Origin: UMGS1370 sp046957575
GTDB lineage: Bacteria; Bacillota; Clostridia; Lachnospirales; Lachnospiraceae
Reading direction: 5' to 3'
Length of the DNA stretch: 64,000 nt
NCBI GenBank assembly: GCA_046957575.1
Contig: JBKUOG010000011.1
Coordinates: forward strand, 46,059 to 110,058
Positions 50,940 to 59,060 of this stretch are shown in pieces (position 1 is the stretch's first letter; every line of letters starts with the position of its first letter). A program made the position numbers and the translations under genes. Under the pieces are notes generated by a model, which did no database searches, was not told the origin of the DNA, and saw only the letters and a list, made by a program, of their open reading frames with translations.

Positions 50940-50989
50940 TTTGCAGCAAAAGTTATTACAGAAATATTATAATGAACAGGCGCTGCAAA
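50940..50989 (+). promoter_or_regulatory. Inverted repeat bracketing the ABC operon -10
   Basis: TTTGCAGC (50940-50947) and GCTGCAAA (50982-50989) are perfect complements 34 bp apart. Between them lies TATAAT (50968-50973), the likely -10 of the binding-protein gene; the -35 is not clear. The arrangement could let a repressor cover the promoter or form a leader hairpin. Confidence 0.42.
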
Positions 50990-51014
50990 TTCAAGAAGAA
51001 AAGGAGAAGAGGTT

Positions 51015-52358
51015 ATGAAAAAAAGGAAAACAGCACTTTCATTGGTTATGGCTGGCGCAATGGCAGTTTCTCTGGCGGGATGCGGGGGAGGAAATACAGA
51101 AACCGCTGCCGGGACAGACGGGGCAAGCGGGGGCGCTGTGTCGGAAAGTCAGGGAGTAAGCGAAGGCAGCCAGGAGCCAAATACAGGAGACACGATCACG
51201 ATTACATTTATTAATGGTTTTACCGGCGGTGACGGTCCGTTTATGACAAAGATTGTAGATGCCTTCAATCAGTCTCAGGACCAGTATTACATTGAGCAGC
51301 TTCAGGATGCAGACCATTACACAAAGTTTAAATCGGATGATTTTGACATGCTGATTATTCATGCAGACTGGATTTCCACCTATCATGCAGACGGACTTTT
51401 GAGGGAAGTATCAGACTTATATGAGATGGCGGGGCTTTCTTTTGAGGAGGATTTTCATCCCATTACCCAGACATATGCAAAATATGATGATGGAATTTTT
51501 GCATTCCCGCTGGATTTATATGCAGAGACGTTCTATTACAACAAAGAGTATGTAACAGAACCTCCGAAAACCTACGAGGACATGGCGGCGCTGCGGGATC
51601 AGCTGGATTCTGAAAATTCCGGCATTTACCCAATGGCAATTCCTTTAACAGGAGATCACCAGTGGGCCTGGATGACGGCTCTCGGACAGTCCGGATGCAA
51701 TTGGGTGGAAGACGGACATATTAAAATGGATACCGAAGAAGTCTGCGATGCATTTATGAAGATTCATGATTTGATTTACAAGGATCATTTAAGTGCGCCT
51801 GGGTTAGGGGACAATGACCATTTCAATACCTTTATTAAGGATTCTGACGGCGGTGCAAATGTAAGCTCTGCCTGCGCATTGACCGGACCATGGAATTATA
51901 CGGCTGCAAAGGAAGTGCTGGGAGAAAATCTGGGAATCGGCACTCTTCCTCAGCTTTACGGCGATACTCCTTGTGTCCCGGCAGGAGGACACACCTTTGC
52001 CGTATCTGCAAAGGTAACAGATGAAAAGAAGCTGGCAGGTATTGCAGAGTTTATGAAATTCGCCTATCAGCCGGAAATTATGTTAAACTGGGCTGACTCC
52101 GGTCAGGCGCCGATTCATTTGGAGACAATGGAACTGGTAAAACAGTCTCCTGACAAATATCCGGTTGCTAATGCAAATTATGGTATTTTTGATGATGCCC
52201 AGATTCTTCCGGCTATTTACAATATTCGGGAGCAGGTTAAGTATGTAAATTCCAATGTGTGGTCCCTGGTTGTCCAGACAGAAGATTTAAGCAGGGAGTC
52301 ATTAATGGAAGAACTGAAAAATGCCACCGAGATTGCAATCGAACTTTCTGAGTATTAA
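51015..52358 (+). CDS. ABC transporter substrate-binding lipoprotein (sugar type)
   Basis: A 447 aa extracellular solute-binding protein. It has a signal peptide with lipobox LAGC (Cys22), a Gly/Ser/Glu linker to about residue 55, then the COG1653-type sugar-binding fold (TFINGFTGGDGPFMTKIVDAF onward, with a WAWMTALGQSG segment). It captures the substrate for the two permeases downstream. Ribosome site AAGGAG. A hairpin at 52368-52397 follows the stop, and may let this gene's mRNA outlast the permease part. Confidence 0.9.
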   Translation: MKKRKTALSLVMAGAMAVSLAGCGGGNTETAAGTDGASGGAVSESQGVSEGSQEPNTGDTITITFINGFTGGDGPFMTKIVDAFNQSQDQYYIEQLQDADHYTKFKSDDFDMLIIHADWISTYHADGLLREVSDLYEMAGLSFEEDFHPITQTYAKYDDGIFAFPLDLYAETFYYNKEYVTEPPKTYEDMAALRDQLDSENSGIYPMAIPLTGDHQWAWMTALGQSGCNWVEDGHIKMDTEEVCDAFMKIHDLIYKDHLSAPGLGDNDHFNTFIKDSDGGANVSSACALTGPWNYTAAKEVLGENLGIGTLPQLYGDTPCVPAGGHTFAVSAKVTDEKKLAGIAEFMKFAYQPEIMLNWADSGQAPIHLETMELVKQSPDKYPVANANYGIFDDAQILPAIYNIREQVKYVNSNVWSLVVQTEDLSRESLMEELKNATEIAIELSEY

Positions 52359-52367
52359 GGGTTTTTA

Positions 52368-52397
52368 GCGGTTTGGGATGTACATATCCCAAACCGC
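52368..52397 (+). terminator. Intercistronic 12-bp hairpin after the binding-protein gene
   Basis: GCGGTTTGGGAT (52368-52379) pairs perfectly with ATCCCAAACCGC (52386-52397) around GTACAT. There is no T-run after it, and a permease of the same system starts 38 bp later. It most likely stabilises the upstream message or attenuates the downstream genes rather than ending transcription fully. Confidence 0.65.
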
Positions 52398-52435
52398 AGA
52401 CGATCAGAGAAGCTGCCGGGCAGCAGAAAGGAGCT

Positions 52436-53332
52436 ATGATGAAAAAGAAAAAAGCAACTGCAGTTTTGTTTATATTCCCATTTCTGGTGTTTTTTCTGCT
52501 GTTTTGGCTGATTCCTTTTGGATTCGGGATTTACATGAGCCTTTCCAAATATAGTCTGATTCGGGGCAATCAGGGATTTGTGGGACTGGGAAATTACATA
52601 AAAATTCTGTTTTCTTCTTCCATGTACCACAAGTCCTTCTTTTTGGGGTTAAAAAATACCACTATTTTTGTAGTGCTTACCACTCCGCTTCTGGTATTTG
52701 GAAGCCTGGCGCTGGCCTTGCTTTTGGATCGCCTTCCGGAGCGGTTAAAAGGGATTTTCAGAACGATTTATTTTGCCTCGTATTCTGTTTCCGTAACCGC
52801 TGTAGCCGCTGTGTTCGTATGGCTGATGAAGGGAAACGGCGGATACCTCAACAATCTGATGATGAATATAGGGTTAATTGATAAGCCGGTCCCCTGGCTG
52901 GAGCAGCAGCCATTTGTGTGGATTGCCCTGACAGCAGCAACCGTCTGGTGGACCATCGGCTATAATATGATGCTGTTTGTCAATGCATTAAATGATATTG
53001 ACACCAGCCTTTATGAGGCGTCTTCCATGGATGGAGCCGGGTTCTTCGTACAGCTTCGCTACATTATTCTGCCCAATATTAAAAATATCTTTTATTTTGT
53101 TTTGATGACCACCATTATTGCCTCTTTTAATGTTTATGGACAGACCAGGCTGATGACAAAAGGCGGTCCCGGAGAAACTACAAAACCGTTAATTATGATG
53201 ATTACATCTACAATTATGGATCGGAACGATTTGGGAGTAGGGAGTGCCATGACTATTTTGATGGGAATCGTCATCATTCTCTGTTCGATAGGACAGTATT
53301 ATCTGACCAGAGAAAAAGAAAATCTGAAATAG
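52436..53332 (+). CDS. ABC sugar transporter permease (MalF/UgpA-like)
   Basis: A 298 aa protein with about six membrane helices. The cytoplasmic EAA loop reads YEASSMDGAGFFVQLRYIILP, the contact for the ATPase. The start is ATG 52436 (or 52439, the second of two adjacent ATGs) with AAAGGAG upstream; the ORF extends in frame to 52373 through the hairpin, which is not credible coding. It pairs with the second permease. Confidence 0.9.
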   Translation: MMKKKKATAVLFIFPFLVFFLLFWLIPFGFGIYMSLSKYSLIRGNQGFVGLGNYIKILFSSSMYHKSFFLGLKNTTIFVVLTTPLLVFGSLALALLLDRLPERLKGIFRTIYFASYSVSVTAVAAVFVWLMKGNGGYLNNLMMNIGLIDKPVPWLEQQPFVWIALTAATVWWTIGYNMMLFVNALNDIDTSLYEASSMDGAGFFVQLRYIILPNIKNIFYFVLMTTIIASFNVYGQTRLMTKGGPGETTKPLIMMITSTIMDRNDLGVGSAMTILMGIVIILCSIGQYYLTREKENLK

Positions 53333-53345
53333 GAGGGGATTTGTG

Positions 53346-54176
53346 ATGAAAAAGAAACAATTCAGCCGGATTCTTCTGGTTATGTGCGCCTGTGTTTTGG
53401 CCTATGCATTTTTGCTTCCCCTTTTATTTATGCTCTTTACCAGCTTTAAAGGGCTGGCGGAATCCATGACATCCTCCACACTGCTTCCAAAAACCTGGAC
53501 GCTGGAAAATTATAAAGAATTATTTACCAGCACATCGACTGCGCCGATTTTTAAGTGGCTGCTCAATACAGCCATTGTAACTGTAAGCGGTACGCTGCTT
53601 CGGATTACTACCAGCGTGCTGGCGGCTTATGCGCTGGCAAGACTGCCGGTTCCTGGAAAACGGTTTATTGTAGCTGGTCTTGTCTGGGCCATGGCCATTC
53701 CGGAGATTGTAACCTTCTTTCCTCTGTTTTACATTTTTAAACAGATTGGAATGTTAAATTCTCTGCTTCCTTTAATCCTGCCTTCCGGATCCGGAGTGAT
53801 GTGTATTTATCTGATTTACAACTTCTTGCTGTCATTTCCAAAAGAACTGGAAGAGGCTGGACTGGTGGAAGGGGCTGGAGTCTTTCAGATCTTATGGCAT
53901 ATTGTGCTTCCGTCTGTAAAGCCGGTAGTGATTACCCAGGCGTTTATCACGTTTTTAGGGCTGTATAACAGTTACTTATGGCCGTCTCTGGTGATTAACC
54001 GCCAGGAAAATCGGACTGTTACACTGGGAATTGCTGCTTTGGTATTAGGGGAAAATTATACCAATCCGGGACTTATGATGGCTTCTACACTGGTATCAGT
54101 AGTCCCGGTAATGATTATTTTTGTGTTTGCAAATAAGTACGTGGTAAAAGGCTTTACACAGTCTGGAATCAAGTAG
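53346..54176 (+). CDS. ABC sugar transporter permease (MalG/UgpE-like)
   Basis: A 276 aa protein with about six helices and an EAA loop LEEAGLVEGAGVFQILWHIVLP. It begins 13 bp after the first permease with AGGAGGGG upstream. No ATP-binding subunit is encoded in the cluster, so the importer must use a shared MsmK/MsiK-type ATPase from elsewhere, as is common in Firmicutes sugar systems. Confidence 0.9.
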   Translation: MKKKQFSRILLVMCACVLAYAFLLPLLFMLFTSFKGLAESMTSSTLLPKTWTLENYKELFTSTSTAPIFKWLLNTAIVTVSGTLLRITTSVLAAYALARLPVPGKRFIVAGLVWAMAIPEIVTFFPLFYIFKQIGMLNSLLPLILPSGSGVMCIYLIYNFLLSFPKELEEAGLVEGAGVFQILWHIVLPSVKPVVITQAFITFLGLYNSYLWPSLVINRQENRTVTLGIAALVLGENYTNPGLMMASTLVSVVPVMIIFVFANKYVVKGFTQSGIK

Positions 54177-54206
54177 TACAATTTATTTAAATGGTTATAA
54201 AATTTG

Positions 54207-54357
54207 GTAGCAGTTTAGCCATGCATCTTCTTGTCTGCCACAAGCGGGCAAGAAGTACCTGGCGTCCGCCTTATGAAGATTCAGACAGGAAAACTCTTAT
54301 GAAAACAAGCTTTCAACACGTTCTCCTGTCTGAATCTTCGCATGGCTGAACTGTTCG
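54207..54357 (-). repeat. 151-bp palindromic repeat, copy A
   Basis: The reverse complement of this segment matches copy B (56938-57089), roughly 85% by eye. Ends carry the GTTCAG-type terminal motif (CTGAACTGTTC at 54346-54356; GCAGTTTAG at 54210-54218). It contains a perfect 13 bp hairpin, GATTCAGACAGGA (54278-54290) with TCCTGTCTGAATC (54324-54336), and a shorter CTTCTTG/CAAGAAG arm pair. No ORF of its own. Its right end lies 24 bp before the GH2 start. Confidence 0.8.
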
Positions 54358-54380
54358 CAAATTTGCGGAAAGGAAACGCT

Positions 54381-56102
54381 ATGAGAAATGAGTATCCGCG
54401 TCCGGATTTTGTCCGGAAAGAATGGTTGAATTTAAACGGATCCTGGGATTTTTATGTTGGAGATAAGCAGTATGAGATTCAGGTACCCTATGTGTGCCAA
54501 AGCGCAATGAGCGGAATCGGCGAGAAAATTACACAAGACAGGGTGGTTTATCAACGGCGCGTCCTGGTGCCGAAAGACTGGAGGAAAAAACGCATACGTT
54601 TAAATTTTGGCGCAGTGGATTACCGCTGCAGGGTATGGGTAAACGGCTGTATGGCCGGATGTCATGAGGGCGGACAGACTTCTTTTTCTTTCGATGTTAC
54701 AGACAGCCTTACCTGGGAAGAAGAGGTGATCCGGGTAGAGGTGTGGGATCCTTTGAAGGATGAAAGCATTGCCAGAGGCAAACAGTTTTGGGAAGAGGAA
54801 TCGCAGTTTATCTGGTATACGCCCAGTACCGGCATCTGGCAGACTGTATGGATGGAACCGGTGGAAGAAACACATTTTGAGCAGATCCGCTTTACTCCGG
54901 ATATTGATGAGGGAACAGTGCGGATTGATTATGAATTGTCTTTGCAGAGCATCCTCCCTTGTACGGTGGAGATTGCCATTTCATTTCAAGATGATTTGAT
55001 CTTTTGCGGAAGAATGGTTGCAAAAGAATACCGGCAGACTATAATAGTAGATGTGTTTCAGAAAAAGGCGCTCAATGGTTCCTTTCATTTTACCGGTGCA
55101 TACTGGTCTCCGGAGGCTCCCAATCTGTATGAGGCAGTGATGACAGCAGGAGAGGAAAATCATGGAAAAGACCAGGTTATGACGTATTTCGGCATGAGAA
55201 AAGTGGAAGTAAAAAATGGCCGGATCTATTTAAACCATAAGCCTTATTATCAGAAACTGGTTTTGGATCAGGGGTATTGGAAGGACAGTCTGATTACAGC
55301 TCCGGATGACCAGTCCTACATCGACGATATAAAAAAAGCCAAGGCCATGGGATTTAACGGATGCAGAAAACATGAGAAAGCAGAAGATCCCAGATTCCTT
55401 TACTGGGCGGATAAACTGGGGTTTATTGTGTGGGAGGCAATGGCCAGTTTCTGGGTCTATACGCCAGAAGCAGCGGCTGCCTTTGCAAAAGAATGGGCGG
55501 AACTAATCCGCAGAGATTATAATCATCCGTCTATTTTAGTCTGGGGCATGTTAAATGAAAGCTGGGGCGTTCCGCAGATTGGAACAAGCAGAGTTCAGCA
55601 ATCGTTTGCGAAATCTTTGTACTATCTGGCCCACAGTCTGGATGATACCAGACTGGTGATTTCTAATGACGGATGGGAGATGACAGACACAGATATCTGT
55701 GCGTTCCACTCCTACCAACATGGAAAAACCGAAGATAAAAGGCAGCAGGATCGGTTTAGGGAGTCTTTAAAATCTGTAGATACATTGGGAGAAATCGTAG
55801 AAAAACCGCTGTTTGCAGGGCGAACTTCTTACAAGGGACAGCCGGTTATGCTGACCGAGTTTGGAGGGATATCCATCGCAGAAGAGGATATGGAAGGCTG
55901 GGGATATACGTCTGTAAAAAATTCGGAGTTTTTAGAGGAACTTCGCCGGATTATGGAGGCAGTCAGTCAGGCAGACCGAATCTGCGGATACTGCTACACC
56001 CAGCTTACCGATGTAGAGCAAGAGAAAAATGGCCTTTTGACCAGCGATCACCAATACAAATTTGATCCAGAACAGATTAAAGACATTCAGAATCTATGCT
56101 AG
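54381..56102 (+). CDS. Glycoside hydrolase family 2 enzyme
   Basis: A 573 aa enzyme with the GH2 layout: N-terminal sugar-binding jelly-roll (LNLNGSWDFYVG near residue 15), an immunoglobulin-like middle domain, and a TIM barrel. Likely acid/base is Glu393 in GMLNESWG, nucleophile Glu493 in MLTEFGG. No signal peptide, so it acts in the cytoplasm on glycosides brought in by the adjacent importer. Family members are beta-galactosidases, beta-glucuronidases and beta-mannosidases; specificity is not readable. ATG 54381 follows AAAGGAAA; the longer frame into the repeat at 54342 is rejected. Few obvious surprises except the shorter length than LacZ. Confidence 0.87.
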   Translation: MRNEYPRPDFVRKEWLNLNGSWDFYVGDKQYEIQVPYVCQSAMSGIGEKITQDRVVYQRRVLVPKDWRKKRIRLNFGAVDYRCRVWVNGCMAGCHEGGQTSFSFDVTDSLTWEEEVIRVEVWDPLKDESIARGKQFWEEESQFIWYTPSTGIWQTVWMEPVEETHFEQIRFTPDIDEGTVRIDYELSLQSILPCTVEIAISFQDDLIFCGRMVAKEYRQTIIVDVFQKKALNGSFHFTGAYWSPEAPNLYEAVMTAGEENHGKDQVMTYFGMRKVEVKNGRIYLNHKPYYQKLVLDQGYWKDSLITAPDDQSYIDDIKKAKAMGFNGCRKHEKAEDPRFLYWADKLGFIVWEAMASFWVYTPEAAAAFAKEWAELIRRDYNHPSILVWGMLNESWGVPQIGTSRVQQSFAKSLYYLAHSLDDTRLVISNDGWEMTDTDICAFHSYQHGKTEDKRQQDRFRESLKSVDTLGEIVEKPLFAGRTSYKGQPVMLTEFGGISIAEEDMEGWGYTSVKNSEFLEELRRIMEAVSQADRICGYCYTQLTDVEQEKNGLLTSDHQYKFDPEQIKDIQNLC

Positions 56103-56118
56103 GAAGGAGAACTATTTT

Positions 56119-56844
56119 ATGAAAGTAATCGCCCACAGGGGATACAGCGGAAAATATCCGGAAAACACCATGCTGGCTTTTGAGAAAGCAGCAGAAGCCG
56201 GATGTGATGAGATTGAATTAGATGTTCAGCTTGCTAAAGACGGCACAGTAGTCGTGATCCATGATGAAACCATTGATCGGGTCACAGACGGTGCTGGTCT
56301 GGTAAGAGACTATACTTGTGAGGAACTTCAGAAATTCCACGCCGGATCGGTGTTTGGAGATCAGTATGGGTTTGTGAACATTCCTACTTTTGAAGAATAC
56401 TGCAGATGGGCGGCCGCACAGACAGTGACCACGAATATTGAACTGAAAACCGGTGTTTTCTTTTATGAGGGACTGGAGGAAAAAACCATTGCTATTATCC
56501 AAAAATATGGTCTGGAAGAGAAAGTCATGTTTTCCTCGTTTAATCCTTTATCTCTGATGGAAACCAAAAAGATAGCACCTCAAATTCCCTGCGGATTTTT
56601 GGTAGACGATCCTCTGGGCAATGCAGGGTACTGCTGCGGAAAATATGGATTTGAGTTTTACCATCCAAGAGGATCAAAGCTGACAGAAGATGTTCTGGAA
56701 AGCTGTAAAAAACATGGAGTTGGAATCAATGCATGGACCATCAATGACATGGGGGTTCTGGAAAAGCTGTGCGACTGGGACTGCGCCGGCGCTATTACCA
56801 ATTATCCAGATGTTGTAAGGGCCTGGCTGGAAAGTCAGAAATAA
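56119..56844 (+). CDS. Glycerophosphodiester phosphodiesterase
   Basis: A 241 aa GDPD-family TIM barrel. It has AHRGYSGKYPENTMLAF, the metal-binding ELDVQLAKDG and the catalytic HDETIDRVTDG. No signal peptide. It hydrolyses glycerophosphodiesters to glycerol-3-phosphate and an alcohol. It lies 16 bp after the GH2 gene with AAGGAGAAC upstream, so the pair may process one imported compound, for instance a glycosyl-glycerophosphate; this is inference. ATG 56119 is chosen over the in-frame start at 56062 inside GH2. Confidence 0.9.
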   Translation: MKVIAHRGYSGKYPENTMLAFEKAAEAGCDEIELDVQLAKDGTVVVIHDETIDRVTDGAGLVRDYTCEELQKFHAGSVFGDQYGFVNIPTFEEYCRWAAAQTVTTNIELKTGVFFYEGLEEKTIAIIQKYGLEEKVMFSSFNPLSLMETKKIAPQIPCGFLVDDPLGNAGYCCGKYGFEFYHPRGSKLTEDVLESCKKHGVGINAWTINDMGVLEKLCDWDCAGAITNYPDVVRAWLESQK

Positions 56845-56861
56845 TATTTTTTGAAAAGAAC

Positions 56862-56909
56862 ACCCTTGGTGGAGAATCAAATATAAAAAATATTGATTCC
56901 GCCAAGGGT
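56862..56909 (+). terminator. Long imperfect terminator hairpin after GDPD
   Basis: ACCCTTGG (56862-56869) pairs with CCAAGGGT (56902-56909); an inner GAATCAA/TTGATTC helix extends it with a two-base bulge. A modest ATTCTTAT tail follows. It ends the importer-GH2-GDPD unit. Confidence 0.65.
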
Positions 56910-56937
56910 ATTCTTATATACATCACAGAGTTTACGG

Positions 56938-57089
56938 GTAACAGTTCAGCTATGCGAGAGATTCAGACAGGAAAAAGCGTTGAAACCTTGTTTTCATAAG
57001 AGTTCTCCTGTCTGAATCTTCATAGGGCGGACGCCCGACGCTTCTTGCACGTTTACAGCGTGCAAGAAGATGCAAAACTGAACGGTTAC
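56938..57089 (+). repeat. 152-bp palindromic repeat, copy B
   Basis: Terminal inverted repeats: GTAACAGTTCAG (56938-56949) and CTGAACGGTTAC (57078-57089). Internal perfect hairpins: GATTCAGACAGGA (56960-56972) with TCCTGTCTGAATC (57006-57018), and CTTCTTGCACG (57041-57051) with CGTGCAAGAAG (57059-57069). It is oriented opposite to copy A and ends 2 bp from the rqcH stop codon. MITE-like by structure: no ORF, terminal repeats, multiple copies. Confidence 0.82.
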
Positions 57090-57091
57090 GT

Positions 57092-58834
57092 TTATGGCAA
57101 TTCCTTAAAGTTGCAGGACGGCACTGCCACCAGAGAATAATTGGTGTGGTAGATTACAAACCCGGGAGCGCCTCCGGCTGCCTTGCGGACATTTTTGCGC
57201 TGGATGTAGTCGATTTCCACCTTGTCATTGTCTCTCCCCTTGGAATACCAGGCTGCCAGTGCTCCGGCCTCTTCAAATACCCGATCGGGCAGCTCTTTTC
57301 CCTCTGCTTTTACAATTACATGAGAGCCGGGAATCCCTTTTGCGTGGAACCACCAGTCGCCTCCGTTTGCCAGTTTAAAGGTTAGTTCTTCATTCTGATA
57401 GTTGTTTTTGCCTACGTAGATGTGGAACCCGTCGTTAGACAGATAGTGGAAGGGGCGGCTGGTGATTTTCGGACGTTTTTCCCCTGTGCGGCGTTTTTTG
57501 ATATAGCCGTATTCTATCAATTCTTCTTTAATCTGTATCAGGTCATTTTCCTCTAATGCAATGTCTAAAGCGGCGCTAATGGATTCCAGATGGTCGATTT
57601 CCTCTTTCGTCTCCTTGGTCAGGTCGCTTAAAGCTTCAAAGGTTCTCTTTAACTTATTATACTTATCAAAATGTTTCTGGGCATTTTCCCTGGCAGATAG
57701 CTGAGAATCTAAAGGAATCCGCACTTTTTCATTGGTGTAATAATTAATGCACGTAAACTCTTTTTCGCCGCCGGAAAGCTCATAGCCGTAGGTGTTTAAA
57801 AGCTCTCCGTAAATCCGGTATTTTTCTCGTTTTTCCGTATCCTTTAACTGCTTAAGCTGCAGATCATATTTTTTATAATTTCGTTCTAAAGCAGTCTGGA
57901 CAATCCGCCGCAGGTCCGCGGATTTCTGCCGGATTCTGGTAATGGTTTCTCTGGAAGAGTAGTAAGTCCTAAGAACCTGGCTGATAGAATCAAATTTCTG
58001 GCTGGAAAACCGCTCACTGTTAAAGCAGGTCAGCGGCAGGGAAGCAAACTCTGTGGGAACGTCGCCGTCATAGACGATGTTTGGAAGAAAATTCCCCTCC
58101 CTTACGTCTTCCATCATCAGGGCAAGGGTCCGGTATAAGTGAACGGTTTCGTCTTCTGTCAGATCGCCTGCCGCTTTGTCCGGATTGATAGAAGCAAGAT
58201 AACACAGTTCTTCGGCAATCATGGGACTGATTCCGGTCAGTCGGTTATACAAGGCTTTCTGCACCGCCATAGGCGCATGGGCCATCTGGCTGGTAAATTC
58301 TTCCAATGATACGGTAAATGGATCGGATTTTTCCATTGTATGCGGGACAAAATACATCCGCCCCGGAAGAACTTCCCGGACAGAACTTATCTGGGCGGAA
58401 ACGTGTTTAATACTGTCCAGAATGGTTCCGTCTTCTCTGCAAAAAATAATATTGCTGTGTTTTCCCATAATTTCAATAATCAGCCGTTTTCTGCACACAT
58501 CCCCCATTTCGTCCAGATGTTCCAGGGTCAGCTCAATAATCCGCTCCAGACCAGGCTGAGATACGGAAATGATTCTTGCACTTCCGATATGCTTTCTTAA
58601 AAGCATGCAGAAATTAGGGGCAGTCATGGGACTGGGTTTGTTGGTATCGGTAAGATATACCAAAGGAAGGCTGGCACTGGCCGAAACTAACAGGCGCACA
58701 GAAGAGCCTTCTTTTTTTATTTGAAGTAATAACTCGTCCTTTTCCGGCTGGGCAATTTTAGAGATACGCCCGCCTTCGATGGCCTGTTTTAAATCATGGG
58801 TCAAATTGGCTACTGTAATTCCGTCAAAAGCCAT
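57092..58834 (-). CDS. rqcH: Rqc2/NEMF-type ribosome quality-control protein RqcH
   Basis: Binds stalled 50S subunits and recruits Ala-tRNA for C-terminal Ala tailing; earlier annotated as fibronectin-binding protein A. The 580 aa protein has the NFACT-N domain, a helix-hairpin-helix, a coiled-coil (about residues 290-400) and a C-terminal NFACT-R domain (DGFHIYVGKNNYQNEELT region). At the Asp-Arg motif known in Bacillus RqcH (D97-R98 as I recall) this protein has Glu97-Arg98. The start at 58834 follows AAAGGAG; the ORF extends in frame to 58939 without a ribosome site. It is divergent from yicC. Confidence 0.92.
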   Translation of the reverse strand: MAFDGITVANLTHDLKQAIEGGRISKIAQPEKDELLLQIKKEGSSVRLLVSASASLPLVYLTDTNKPSPMTAPNFCMLLRKHIGSARIISVSQPGLERIIELTLEHLDEMGDVCRKRLIIEIMGKHSNIIFCREDGTILDSIKHVSAQISSVREVLPGRMYFVPHTMEKSDPFTVSLEEFTSQMAHAPMAVQKALYNRLTGISPMIAEELCYLASINPDKAAGDLTEDETVHLYRTLALMMEDVREGNFLPNIVYDGDVPTEFASLPLTCFNSERFSSQKFDSISQVLRTYYSSRETITRIRQKSADLRRIVQTALERNYKKYDLQLKQLKDTEKREKYRIYGELLNTYGYELSGGEKEFTCINYYTNEKVRIPLDSQLSARENAQKHFDKYNKLKRTFEALSDLTKETKEEIDHLESISAALDIALEENDLIQIKEELIEYGYIKKRRTGEKRPKITSRPFHYLSNDGFHIYVGKNNYQNEELTFKLANGGDWWFHAKGIPGSHVIVKAEGKELPDRVFEEAGALAAWYSKGRDNDKVEIDYIQRKNVRKAAGGAPGFVIYHTNYSLVAVPSCNFKELP

Positions 58835-58983
58835 GATAAAACTCCTTTCTGATATGGTAATGACAAAATGTTTTAGCTGCCAAAGGCAGCAGCAGATGTG
58901 CGCAGCACAACTGTATTTTGGAGTGAAAAATCTCGTCAAGTGTTCATATTATACCACAACTTCTCAAGGATTGAAATGTTTTA

Positions 58984-59012
58984 TTGACTTGCAAAAGTCT
59001 TTGCCTTATAAT
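58984..59012 (+). promoter_or_regulatory. Near-consensus sigma-A promoter for yicC-gmk-rpoZ
   Basis: TTGACT (58984-58989), 17 bp spacer, TATAAT (59007-59012). It sits in the 226 bp divergent gap; an opposite-strand -10 (TATAAT read right to left near 58950) probably serves rqcH. Confidence 0.8.
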
Positions 59013-59060
59013 GGAATCATCTATGGCAAGAAAGGCCATGGCGAAAGTGAGGCTGATGTT

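Noticed and set aside
54342..54380. GH2 reading frame extended into the repeat
   Set aside because: These codons belong to the repeat's end; the ribosome site AAAGGAAA places the start at 54381.
54207..57089. Flanking repeats as an insertion sequence or transposon
   Set aside because: No transposase is present, and the genes between are metabolic; the copies look like non-autonomous palindromic elements.
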